Source: CAZEFK01 sp964511405
GTDB lineage: Bacteria > Pseudomonadota > Alphaproteobacteria > Elsterales > Elsteraceae
NCBI GenBank assembly: GCA_964511405.1
Contig: CAZEFK010000111.1
Coordinates: 1-24,714, forward strand
Reading direction: 5' to 3'
DNA: 24,714 nucleotides
The notes under the pieces are model-generated. The model saw nothing but the letters and a program-made list of their open reading frames with translations. It was not told the origin of the DNA and searched no databases. Both the position numbers and the translations under genes were made by a program. Below are positions 1 through 6,730 of the stretch, piece by piece (the stretch's first letter is position 1; each line of letters opens with the position of its first letter).

Positions 1-582
1 GTCGCCATCCTGGATGCCGACAAGGAGGGGTATCTGCGCAGCCGGACCTCGCTGATCCAGACCATTGGCCGGGCCGCGCGCAACGTCGATGGCCGCGCCA
101 TTCTCTATGCCGACCGCCTGACGGACAGCCTGAAGGCGGCGATCGACGAGACCAACCGCCGGCGCGAGAAGCAGCAGGCCTACAACGCCGCCAACGGCAT
201 TACGCCCGAGAGCGTGCGCAAGAGCATCGGCGACGTGCTGATGTCGGTCTATGAGCGGGGCGATCGCATCACCGTCGACACGGCCGATGGCGGTCCTGAG
301 CACCTCGTCGGCCAGACCCTCAAGACCTATATCGCGGATCTGGAGAAGCGCATGCGGGCGGCGGCGGCCGATCTGGAATTCGAGGAAGCCGCCCGCCTGC
401 GCGACGAGCTGCGGCGTCTCGAAGCCCAGGACCTGGGGGTGGCCCAAGCGCCCGCACGTCCTGCTGGCGATCGTCGCGATTCCGCGAAAAAGCCGTCCCG
501 CGGCCGGGCGCCGTCCGACGCCGAACGCGCGGTCCGGCGCGGCGCGGCGCGGGCAGCAGGGCGGGGGCCGCGCCGCCGGTGA
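1..582 (+). CDS. uvrB: UvrABC system protein B, 3' part (5' end outside window)
   Basis: This is the C-terminal 193 residues of UvrB, the damage-verifying helicase-like subunit of cytoplasmic nucleotide excision repair, open from the window edge. The fragment begins inside helicase domain 2 and carries the motif VI-like stretch QTIGRAARN at residues 20-28, followed by the UvrB-specific region NGITPESVRKSI. A UVR motif that contacts UvrC lies at about residues 112-141 (LEKRMRAAAADLEFEEAARL). After it comes a tail of about 50 residues rich in Arg, Ala and Pro, longer than the usual UvrB end. The stop overlaps the next gene's GTG start (GTGA). The partner gene uvrC is in the same window, about 1.8 kb downstream. 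Confidence 0.96.
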   Translation, partial: VAILDADKEGYLRSRTSLIQTIGRAARNVDGRAILYADRLTDSLKAAIDETNRRREKQQAYNAANGITPESVRKSIGDVLMSVYERGDRITVDTADGGPEHLVGQTLKTYIADLEKRMRAAAADLEFEEAARLRDELRRLEAQDLGVAQAPARPAGDRRDSAKKPSRGRAPSDAERAVRRGAARAAGRGPRRR

Positions 583-959
583 CGCCACCGTTTGCCAGCC
601 CCCCGCTTTCCCTCGCGCGCCGGACCGAGAGAGGCTGGTGCCGGACCTGGGCGCCGACGGCCGTAGCCTTTCTGGTGTCCGGCTGCTTGCTGGCCGCCAT
701 GGCCCTCGACCCCGACGATCAGCCGCCCGGTGCGCCTGTCGGTGCCTTGTTCGCGCCCTGGGCCGGCCGCGACCAGGCGCTGGCGGCGGCGGCCGCGGCA
801 GCACCCGACCTGACCGTGCTCCGCTGGGGGATCCTGCCGTCAGTCGTGGTGGTGCGCGCGCCGGAGCCCGACCTGATCGATCGACTGCATCGCGCCGGAG
901 CCTGGGTCGTTTACGCCGCCGGCGACTGGGCCGGCTGCACGGCAGCCCACGCGCGCTAA
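579..959 (+). CDS. Small predicted membrane protein of unknown function
   Basis: This is a 126-residue protein that I cannot assign to a named family. It starts at a GTG overlapping the uvrB stop, which suggests translational coupling. A basic N-terminus (LARRTERGWCRTW) precedes one hydrophobic segment at about residues 25-43, so it is probably a single-pass inner-membrane protein with its C-terminus outside. VSGC at 33-36 resembles a lipobox, but the hydrophobic run continues past the Cys, so I favour a membrane anchor. The rest is a compact Ala-rich domain with an FAPWAGRDQAL stretch. Small membrane proteins of similar layout occur in other alphaproteobacteria (from memory). It ends 15 bases before the SDR gene. 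Confidence 0.6.
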   Translation: MTPPFASPPLSLARRTERGWCRTWAPTAVAFLVSGCLLAAMALDPDDQPPGAPVGALFAPWAGRDQALAAAAAAAPDLTVLRWGILPSVVVVRAPEPDLIDRLHRAGAWVVYAAGDWAGCTAAHAR

Positions 960-974
960 GTCTTGGGATGAGCG

Positions 975-1757
975 ATGTCTGCGCTTGAGACTGCGCCTTT
1001 GCCATCGGTCGCCCTGGTCACCGGCGGTGCGCGCCGGATCGGCCGCGCCATCGCCGAGGCGCTCGCTGCGGCCGGATTTGCCGTGGCCGTGCATTATCGC
1101 AGCTCGGCCAGGGATGCCGACCACGCGGTGGCCGCCATTCGCGCCGCCGGCGGCCGGGCCGAGGCGTTCGGGGCCGATCTCGCGCACGAAGCCGAGGTCC
1201 AGGCGCTGATGCCCGCCGTGGCGGCGCGCCTGGGCCCGGTCGGGCTGCTCGTCAACAACGCCTCGACGTTCGAGCGCGACGAGGCGGCGACGGCGACCCG
1301 CGCGAGCTGGGATGCGCACATGGAAGCCAACCTGCGCGCTCCCTTCGTGCTGACGCAGGCCCTGGCGGCGGGGCTTCCCGCCGGCGCTGACGGCCTGGTG
1401 ATCAATCTGCTCGACCAGCGGGTCTGGGCGGTGACGCCGCATTTCACGTCCTATACGGTCAGCAAGGTCGGCCTGTGGACCTTGACCCGGTCGCTGGCCC
1501 TGGCGCTGGCGCCGCGGATCCGGGTCAACGCGATCGGGCCCGGGCCGACGCTGCCCAGCCCGCGCCAGTCGCTCGAACAGTTCCAACGCCAGTGCCGGAG
1601 CGTGCCGCTGCGCCACGGCACGTCGGTGGCGGAGATTTGCGCGGCCGTCGAGTTCATCCGCCGGACGCCATCGCTGACCGGCCAGATGATCGCGCTGGAT
1701 GGCGGGCAGCATCTCGGTTGGGCCCATCCGCCGTTCGACGGGCCCATGGAGGAGTGA
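975..1757 (+). CDS. SDR family oxidoreductase, pteridine reductase / FolM-like
   Basis: This is a 260-residue NAD(P)-dependent short-chain dehydrogenase with a Rossmann fold. The nucleotide-binding motif TGGARRIG (residues 16-23) fits TGx3RxG, the variant described for pteridine reductases, rather than the usual TGxxxGIG. NNAS is at 94-97. The active-site Tyr160 and Lys164 form YTVSK, and the position normally held by the catalytic Ser appears to be Asp147, 13 residues before the Tyr, as in the Asp-Tyr-Lys arrangement of PTR1 and FolM. The folB gene starts 5 bases downstream, which supports a role in reducing dihydrofolate or dihydromonapterin. The substrate is inferred from motifs and context; a generic SDR remains possible. 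Confidence 0.8.
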   Translation: MSALETAPLPSVALVTGGARRIGRAIAEALAAAGFAVAVHYRSSARDADHAVAAIRAAGGRAEAFGADLAHEAEVQALMPAVAARLGPVGLLVNNASTFERDEAATATRASWDAHMEANLRAPFVLTQALAAGLPAGADGLVINLLDQRVWAVTPHFTSYTVSKVGLWTLTRSLALALAPRIRVNAIGPGPTLPSPRQSLEQFQRQCRSVPLRHGTSVAEICAAVEFIRRTPSLTGQMIALDGGQHLGWAHPPFDGPMEE

Positions 1758-1762
1758 CAACG

Positions 1763-2125
1763 ATGCCTGTTCCGCTCGATCGGCGATTGCTGGTCCGGGA
1801 TCTCGTCCTTCCCGCCGACATCGGCGTCTATGGCCACGAGCGCGGACGGCTGCAGCGCGTGTGCGTCAATCTTGACCTGACCGTCGAGGAGCCGCCGGCC
1901 GCGGTCGACCAGCTTGACCACGTGGTGTGCTATCGCACGCTCATCGATCAGATCCGGGCGCTGATCGCGTCCGATCGGTTCAACTTGGTCGAGACATTGG
2001 CCGAGCGAATCGTCGCCGTCTGCCTGGCAGAGCCGCGGGTGCGGCAAGCCCGCGTGCGGGTCGAGAAGCTCGACGCCGTGCCCGAGGCGGTCGCCGTCGG
2101 CATTGAGCTGGTGCGCGGCCGCTAG
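1763..2125 (+). CDS. folB: Dihydroneopterin aldolase family protein
   Basis: This 120-residue cytosolic protein is the size of FolB and FolX, which act on dihydroneopterin or its triphosphate in folate and pterin metabolism. The start motif LPADIGVYGHERG (residues 16-28) contains the conserved Glu26. NLVETLAERI (74-83) is the second family motif, and Lys102 in RVEKLDAVPEA matches the catalytic lysine position. The ATG follows the SDR stop by 5 bases and the TGAC junction suggests one transcript. FolB and FolX are hard to separate by eye. The pairing with a FolM-like reductase would fit either folate synthesis or tetrahydromonapterin formation. Confidence 0.88.
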   Translation: MPVPLDRRLLVRDLVLPADIGVYGHERGRLQRVCVNLDLTVEEPPAAVDQLDHVVCYRTLIDQIRALIASDRFNLVETLAERIVAVCLAEPRVRQARVRVEKLDAVPEAVAVGIELVRGR

Positions 2126-2209
2126 TCGCTTATGCACAGCGGGTCAAGCCTCGGATCATGCGCGCCAAATTTGCGACTCGAAACCATCACGATTCCAGGG
2201 CAGCGCTCA

Positions 2210-2239
2210 TTGACATCGGAAACCATGTTCTAGAACAAT
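2210..2239 (+). promoter_or_regulatory. Putative sigma70 promoter of the uvrC operon
   Basis: A perfect -35 TTGACA (2210-2215) is followed after 18 bp by AACAAT (2234-2239), a 4 of 6 match to the -10 consensus. Transcription would start near 2246 and leave a leader of about 165 nt before the uvrC ATG. The leader begins with a small hairpin. The -10 is weak, so this remains a prediction. Confidence 0.5.
2226..2237. promoter_or_regulatory. 12-bp perfect palindrome in the promoter spacer (operator candidate)
   Basis: TGTTCTAGAACA is a perfect palindrome lying between the -35 and the -10 and touching the -10, the classic position for a repressor. It does not match the alphaproteobacterial LexA box, which is a GTTC-N7-GTTC direct repeat. 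The regulator is unknown. Confidence 0.45.
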
Positions 2240-2332
2240 AAGTTAGGCAGCATGCCTATTTTCTGGGCAAGACTTTGCGAGTCGAGGATTCGCCTAGATC
2301 AACCATCCCTTAGCCGCGAGTTGTGCGCAGAC

Positions 2333-2355
2333 TTATCCACAGGAGTCGTGGATAG
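2333..2355. promoter_or_regulatory. DnaA box with an inverted DnaA-like partner
   Basis: TTATCCACA at 2333-2341 is an exact match to the E. coli consensus DnaA box. It is followed by an inverted copy: TATCCAC (2334-2340) and GTGGATA (2348-2354) form a perfect 7-bp inverted repeat with a 7-bp spacer. The second box read on the minus strand is CTATCCACG, two mismatches from consensus. A GANTC site (2343-2347) sits between the arms. One pair is too little for an origin, so DnaA-mediated regulation is the likelier reading. Confidence 0.5.
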
Positions 2356-2412
2356 CCCGCGGAGAAGCGCCGGACCGGCATGCGGACTTGACCCGCCGCT
2401 CGCCAGCAGTAC

Positions 2413-4383
2413 ATGAGCAGCATGGCCGATCCTTCCGCCAGTACGCCGGTTGCGGCCGATCCCGATGCGCTCATGGCCGCGGACCCGGCGACCCGTTTGC
2501 TGGTGCCGGTCTCGCTCGAGCGGGGTCTGGCCGTCATCCGCGATGCCGTCGAGCGTCTGCCGCTGGCGCCGGGCGTCTACCGCATGCTCAACGCTGCCGG
2601 CGAGGCGCTCTATGTCGGCAAGGCACGCAGCCTGAAGAAGCGGGTGCTCAACTACACCCAGCCGCTCAACCTGTCGACGCGGATCCGGCGCATGATCGCC
2701 GAGACGACCGCCCTGGAGGTCATCACCACCCACACCGAGGTCGAGGCGCTGTTGCTCGAGAGCAACCTGATCAAGCGTCTGATGCCCCGCTATAACGTGT
2801 TGCTGCGCGACGACAAGTCGTTTCCCCATATCCATGTCACGGGCGACCATCCGTTCCCGCAGATCGCCAAGCATCGCGGTGCGCGCACCCGCCCGGGCGA
2901 CTATTTCGGCCCGTTCGCCTCGGCCGGTGCCGTCGCCAAGGCGCTGGTCGCGCTGCAGCGCGCGTTCCTGCTGCGGAACTGCTCGGATGCCGTCTTCGCG
3001 GCACGGACCCGGCCCTGCTTGCAGTACCAGATCAAGCGTTGCGCCGCCCCTTGCGTGGGCCGCATCGACGAAGCGGACTACGCCGCTCTGGTCGACCAGG
3101 CGCGGCGATTTCTGGCCGGCAAGAGCCGGGAGGTCCAGGCCCAACTGGTCGAGCAGATGCAAGCGGCCAGCGAGGGCCTGGACTTCGAGCAGGCGGCCCG
3201 CATCCGCGACCGCATCCGAGCGCTTGCCCATGTCCAGGCGCACCAGGATATCAATGTCGAGGGCGTCGCCGACGCCGACGTCATCGCGGCGCATCAGGCG
3301 GGCGGCCAGACCTGCATCCAGGTGTTCTTCTTCCGGGGTGGCAGCAATTACGGCAACCGAAGCTATTTCCCGAGCCACGAGCGCGGGCTGGACGCGGCCG
3401 ACGTGCTGGCCGCGTTCATCGGCCAATTCTATGACGACAAGGCACCGCCGCCGCTGATCCTTGTCAGCGAGGAGCCGACCGAGGCCGGGCTTCTGGCCGA
3501 GGCGCTGTCGGTCAAGGCCGACCGCAAGGTCGCGCTGCAGGCGCCCCAGCGCGGCGCGAAGCGAAACCTGGTCGAGCATGCCTTGACCAACGCGCGCGAG
3601 GCGCTCGGTCGCCGCCTGGCCGAGAGCGCGTCGCAGCAGGCGCTCCTGGACGGGGTGGCCCAGCTGTTCGGCCTGCCGCAGCCGCCGCAGCGCATCGAGG
3701 TCTACGACAACAGCCACATTCAGGGCACCAATGCGTTGGGCGGCATGATCGTGGCCGGCCCCGAGGGCTTCGTGAAGGGCGCCTACCGGACGTTCAACAT
3801 CCGCGGCACCGACCGCGCCGACGCCGAGGGCATGCGCATGGCGGCGGGCGACGACTTCGGCATGATGCGCGAAGTGCTGGCTCGCCGCTTCGGCCGGCAG
3901 CTCAAGGCCGACCCGCAGCGCACCGGCGACGGCTGGCCGGACCTGGTCCTGATCGACGGCGGCGCCGGCCAGCTGTCCTCGACGCTGGAGATCCTGGCCG
4001 GGCTCGGCCTGACCGACTTGGCCGTGGTCGGCATTGCCAAGGGGCCGGACCGCAATGCCGGTCGCGAGCGTTTCTTCTTGCCGGGCCGCGAGCCGTTCAG
4101 CCTGGAACCGAAGGATCCCGTGCTCTATTTCCTGCAGCGCCTGCGCGACGAGGCCCACCGGTTCGCTATCGGCAGCCACCGGGCGCGCCGGACCAAGGGC
4201 ATGGCGCGGTCCGAGCTCGACGAAATCGGCGGCATCGGTGCCGCGCGCCGCAAGGCGTTGCTCCATCACTTCGGCTCGGTCCGGGCGATCGCCCGGGCCG
4301 GGCTCAGCGACTTGGAGGCGGTGACCGGCGTCAGTAAAACGGTCGCGAAAAAGGTCTATGACCACTTCCACCCCGATGGCTAA
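2413..4383 (+). CDS. uvrC: UvrABC system protein C (excision nuclease)
   Basis: UvrC makes the two incisions flanking DNA damage after UvrB loading. The protein has 656 residues, longer than the roughly 600 of E. coli, mostly because of a non-conserved N-terminal extension of about 45 residues. Domains in order: GIY-YIG nuclease (PGVYRM 53-58, ALYVGKA 65-71), a Cys-containing segment around RPCLQYQIKRCAAPCVG, a UVR motif that pairs with UvrB (about 244-273), an RNase H-like nuclease with Asp432 (VYDNSH), Asp515 (LIDGGAGQ) and His582 (DEAHRF) as the likely catalytic triad, and tandem helix-hairpin-helix motifs from about 600 (IGGIGAARRKALLHHF). No strong Shine-Dalgarno precedes the ATG; an alternative ATG lies three codons on. 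It overlaps or abuts pgsA, as in many alphaproteobacteria. Confidence 0.96.
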   Translation: MSSMADPSASTPVAADPDALMAADPATRLLVPVSLERGLAVIRDAVERLPLAPGVYRMLNAAGEALYVGKARSLKKRVLNYTQPLNLSTRIRRMIAETTALEVITTHTEVEALLLESNLIKRLMPRYNVLLRDDKSFPHIHVTGDHPFPQIAKHRGARTRPGDYFGPFASAGAVAKALVALQRAFLLRNCSDAVFAARTRPCLQYQIKRCAAPCVGRIDEADYAALVDQARRFLAGKSREVQAQLVEQMQAASEGLDFEQAARIRDRIRALAHVQAHQDINVEGVADADVIAAHQAGGQTCIQVFFFRGGSNYGNRSYFPSHERGLDAADVLAAFIGQFYDDKAPPPLILVSEEPTEAGLLAEALSVKADRKVALQAPQRGAKRNLVEHALTNAREALGRRLAESASQQALLDGVAQLFGLPQPPQRIEVYDNSHIQGTNALGGMIVAGPEGFVKGAYRTFNIRGTDRADAEGMRMAAGDDFGMMREVLARRFGRQLKADPQRTGDGWPDLVLIDGGAGQLSSTLEILAGLGLTDLAVVGIAKGPDRNAGRERFFLPGREPFSLEPKDPVLYFLQRLRDEAHRFAIGSHRARRTKGMARSELDEIGGIGAARRKALLHHFGSVRAIARAGLSDLEAVTGVSKTVAKKVYDHFHPDG

Positions 4384-4414
4384 CATGCCCCAGGCGAAGG
4401 GAGCGCCGCCTGCA

Positions 4415-5026
4415 ATGATGCTCACGGTGCCGAACCTGCTGACCCTGTCGCGGATCGCGGCGATCCCGGTGCTCATCGCCTTGCTCTATGTCCCCGGCGA
4501 CGGCTGGGCCTATGTCGCCTGCGCGGCGTTCTGCGCCGCCGGCGTCACCGATTGGCTCGACGGCTATTTCGCGCGCAGCTGGGCCCAGCAGTCGGACTTC
4601 GGGCGATTCCTGGATCCGATCGCGGACAAGCTGCTGGTCGGCGCGGTCCTGTTCGTGCTGGCCGCGCTGGGCCGGATTACCGGGCCGGCGGTGATCGCCG
4701 CGCTGATCATCCTGTGCCGCGAGATCCTGGTGTCCGGCCTGCGGGAATTCCTGGCCGGCCTGTCGGTGCGGCTGCCGGTCAGCAAGCTGGCGAAGTGGAA
4801 GACCGCCATCCAGATGACCGCGATCGGCGTGCTGATCGTCGGCGACAGCGGGCCGGCCGCACTGCCGGTCCGGCTGATCGGCGAGGTCGGGCTCTGCGTG
4901 GCGGCATTCCTGACCCTGATCACCGGCTACGACTACCTGAGGGCCGGGCTTGGGCACATGGATCGGCCCCGCGAACCGCGCCGCGAGCCGATGCCACGAT
5001 CCGCCGCAACGGACGGCATCCGCTGA
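4415..5026 (+). CDS. pgsA: CDP-diacylglycerol--glycerol-3-phosphate 3-phosphatidyltransferase
   Basis: This inner-membrane enzyme makes phosphatidylglycerophosphate, the first committed step to phosphatidylglycerol and cardiolipin. The CDP-alcohol phosphotransferase motif DG(x2)AR(x8)G(x3)D(x3)D is complete, from DGYFARSW to DPIADK, and several hydrophobic helices follow. I chose the ATG at 4415 because it gives MMLTVPNLLTLSRI, the usual family start, and has GGGAG 11 bases upstream, for 203 residues. In-frame ATGs at 4358, 4376 and 4385 would add 10-19 unconserved residues; the first two overlap the end of uvrC. The stop overlaps the moaD ATG (TGATG). Confidence 0.93.
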   Translation: MMLTVPNLLTLSRIAAIPVLIALLYVPGDGWAYVACAAFCAAGVTDWLDGYFARSWAQQSDFGRFLDPIADKLLVGAVLFVLAALGRITGPAVIAALIILCREILVSGLREFLAGLSVRLPVSKLAKWKTAIQMTAIGVLIVGDSGPAALPVRLIGEVGLCVAAFLTLITGYDYLRAGLGHMDRPREPRREPMPRSAATDGIR

Positions 5027-5286
5027 TGTCGGGTGTTCGAGTGCTGTATTTCGCCTGGCTGCGCGGCCGGATCGGGCATGGCGAGGAGACGGTCGATCTC
5101 GCCCCGGATCTTCTGACGGTCGGCGATTTGGTTCGCCACCTGCAGGCGCGGGGCGGCGGCTATGGCGCTGCCTTCGCCGAACCGGAGGCGATCCGGGCCG
5201 CCGTCAACCAGGAATTCGCAAGCTTCGACCAAGCGATCGGGCCGGGCGACGAGGTTGCGCTGTTCCCGCCGGTGACGGGCGGATGA
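5026..5286 (+). CDS. moaD: Molybdopterin synthase sulfur carrier subunit
   Basis: MoaD is the ubiquitin-like small subunit of molybdopterin synthase; its thiocarboxylated C-terminal glycine delivers sulfur to precursor Z. The 86-residue protein starts VRVLYFAWLRGRIG and ends in VALFPPVTGG, with the obligatory terminal Gly-Gly. Its start shares one base with the pgsA stop, and its stop overlaps the moaE start by four bases (ATGA), so the pair is translationally coupled. Confidence 0.94.
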   Translation: MSGVRVLYFAWLRGRIGHGEETVDLAPDLLTVGDLVRHLQARGGGYGAAFAEPEAIRAAVNQEFASFDQAIGPGDEVALFPPVTGG

Positions 5287-5744
5287 CCAGACTCATCGTC
5301 AAGGTCCAGGCCGAGGATTTCGATCTTGGCGCCGAACTGGCGCAGCTGTCGGCCGATGACCCTGGGATCGGCGGGGTCGCCAGCTTCGTCGGTCTGGTGC
5401 GCGACCGCCAGGACGACCAGCGGATTTCCGCGCTGACGCTCGAGCACTATCCCGGCATGACCGAGAAGATGCTGCACCGGATTGCCGACGAAGCGGCCCG
5501 GCGTTGGGCGCTCGACGCGGTGCTGGTGATCCACCGCTTCGGCCGCCTGTTGCCGGGCGAGCGCATCGTCATGACCGCCGCCGCCTCGGCCCATCGTCAG
5601 GCGGCGCTGGATGCCTGCGCGTTCCTGATCGACTATCTCAAGACCAAGGCGCCGTTCTGGAAGCTCGAGGACGGTCCGGACCGGCACGCCTGGGTCGACG
5701 CCCGCTCGGCTGACGACCGGGCGGCGGAGCGCTGGTCCGAGTAG
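5283..5744 (+). CDS. moaE: Molybdopterin synthase catalytic subunit
   Basis: MoaE is the large subunit of molybdopterin synthase, forming an (MoaD-MoaE)2 complex that converts precursor Z to molybdopterin in the cytosol. The protein has 153 residues, the family length. GGVASFVGLVRD near residues 34-45, LEHYPGM, IHRFGRLLPGE and the C-terminal DYLKTKAPFWKLE are all present; the two lysines of the last motif correspond to the catalytic Lys pair. It follows moaD with an ATGA overlap. Other molybdopterin synthesis genes are not in the window. Confidence 0.95.
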   Translation: MTRLIVKVQAEDFDLGAELAQLSADDPGIGGVASFVGLVRDRQDDQRISALTLEHYPGMTEKMLHRIADEAARRWALDAVLVIHRFGRLLPGERIVMTAAASAHRQAALDACAFLIDYLKTKAPFWKLEDGPDRHAWVDARSADDRAAERWSE

Positions 5745-5749
5745 ACGCT

Positions 5750-6730
5750 ATGGCTGCCATCGGCTACATCGGCGTGACAGAGCGGAGCCAGGAGCGCGGG
5801 CCGGTGTCTTCCCAGGCGTGCGACGAGGCTGGGCCGCCCGCGGCGCACAAGGCCGGCGAGGTGGTGCTGCCCCCGGACGCGACGGTTGCCGTCGGGGTCC
5901 GGGCCGTCTTGAGGCATTGCCTCGATCACCTCCAGGCGAACGAAGCGGCGACGCTCGCCGGCGCTCCGGAGGGCGTGCATCAGATGCGCGTGGCGCTGCG
6001 GCGCTGCCTGGCGGCGCTCTACCTGTTCCGGAGCGTTCTCGTGGAGTCCTGGGCCAGTGCGGCGATCCGCGCCGATCTGCGCTGGCTGTTGCACATACTG
6101 GGCGAGGCCCGGGACTGGGACGTCTTCGCCGCCGGGACCCTGGCCATGGTTGACGGGCTGGAGGCCGAATTCGCTACCCCGGTGGCGCGGTCGACGGCTC
6201 AAGCCCGTGCTCGCGTGGCCGACGCGATCGGCGGCGAGCGGTACCGGAACCTGATCGCCGGCATGGGGCTGTGGATCGGCGAAGACGCGTGGTGTCGGCG
6301 GCCCGGTGCCGACGGCACGCCTGCGGACCGGCTGTCCGCCCCCCTGGCCGACGCGGCGGTGACCATGCTTGGCCGCGCCTGGCGGCGGGCGCGCCGAGCC
6401 GGCAAGAGCCTCACGGCGCTATCGGAGGAGGAGCGCCACGACCTGCGCAAGTCCCTCAAGATCTTGCGCTATGGCATGGAGTTCTTCGCCGCGCTGTTTC
6501 CCGACGCGCCGCGCCAGGCGGCCATGGCGCGCGCGCTGCAGGACCTGCTGGGTGCGGCCAACGACCATGCGGTCGCCAAGGTTCTGCTCGCGCGCCTCGG
6601 CGCCAGCGGTGCGCTGCCGGAGCCTGGGATCGCGACCGCCGATCAGCTGTGGCGGACATTCCGCAAGGCGACACCGTTCTGGGCGGCGACGGTCGCCGAG
6701 CTGCGCGAGCCTGCGGCGGCTTCGGCCTAG
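5750..6730 (+). CDS. CHAD domain-containing protein
   Basis: This 326-residue protein carries a CHAD domain, an alpha-helical fold with conserved histidines and basic residues. Some CHAD proteins bind polyphosphate and localise to polyphosphate granules. Two typical motifs are visible: GVHQMRVALRRCLAAL at residues 75-90, with His77, Arg80, Arg84 and Arg85, and HDLRKSLKILRYGMEFF in the second half. The first 40 residues are variable and could mean a later start. There is no N-terminal CYTH domain, so it is a stand-alone CHAD protein. The ATG lies 5 bases after the moaE stop, so it probably shares that transcript. Its TAG stop overlaps the stop of the convergent DUF1127 gene within CTAG. Confidence 0.88.
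   Translation: MAAIGYIGVTERSQERGPVSSQACDEAGPPAAHKAGEVVLPPDATVAVGVRAVLRHCLDHLQANEAATLAGAPEGVHQMRVALRRCLAALYLFRSVLVESWASAAIRADLRWLLHILGEARDWDVFAAGTLAMVDGLEAEFATPVARSTAQARARVADAIGGERYRNLIAGMGLWIGEDAWCRRPGADGTPADRLSAPLADAAVTMLGRAWRRARRAGKSLTALSEEERHDLRKSLKILRYGMEFFAALFPDAPRQAAMARALQDLLGAANDHAVAKVLLARLGASGALPEPGIATADQLWRTFRKATPFWAATVAELREPAAASA

Larger units (their letters stand above)
2175..2347. promoter_or_regulatory. Cluster of five GANTC (CcrM-type methylation) sites
   Basis: GANTC occurs at 2175-2179 (GACTC), 2191-2195 (GATTC), 2279-2283 (GAGTC), 2287-2291 (GATTC) and 2343-2347 (GAGTC), five sites in 173 bp. Elsewhere the motif is scattered singly. In alphaproteobacteria CcrM methylates GANTC and the methylation state controls some cell-cycle promoters. 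Presence of CcrM in this organism is an assumption. Confidence 0.55.
2126..2412. other. 287-bp intergenic regulatory region before uvrC
   Basis: This is the longest gap in the window. It is visibly more AT-rich than the flanking genes, and I see no credible ORF or tRNA. It holds a sigma70-like promoter with a palindrome in its spacer, a small hairpin (TAGGCA 2244-2249 with TGCCTA 2253-2258, then TTTT), an imperfect 12-bp direct repeat (TTTGCGACTCGA ending at 2181 and TTTGCGAGTCGA from 2274), five GANTC sites and a DnaA-box-like inverted pair. These are itemised separately. It is most simply the uvrC operon control region. Confidence 0.6.

Noticed and set aside
840..1760. 306-codon minus-strand frame over the SDR gene
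   Set aside because: Composition is Arg/Gly/His-rich shadow sequence, and the plus-strand SDR has clear family motifs.
2226..2237. LexA/SOS box upstream of uvrC
   Set aside because: The palindrome does not match the alphaproteobacterial GTTC-N7-GTTC direct repeat or the GAAC-N4-GTTC type.
2126..2412. Chromosomal replication origin
   Set aside because: Only one consensus DnaA box and one degenerate partner, no DNA-unwinding AT tract, and none of the usual origin neighbours such as dnaA, hemE or parAB.
2299..4476. 725-codon open frame on the minus strand across uvrC
   Set aside because: It is the antisense shadow of uvrC in GC-rich DNA, with Arg/Gln/Ala-rich composition and no domain, while uvrC on the other strand has all its motifs.
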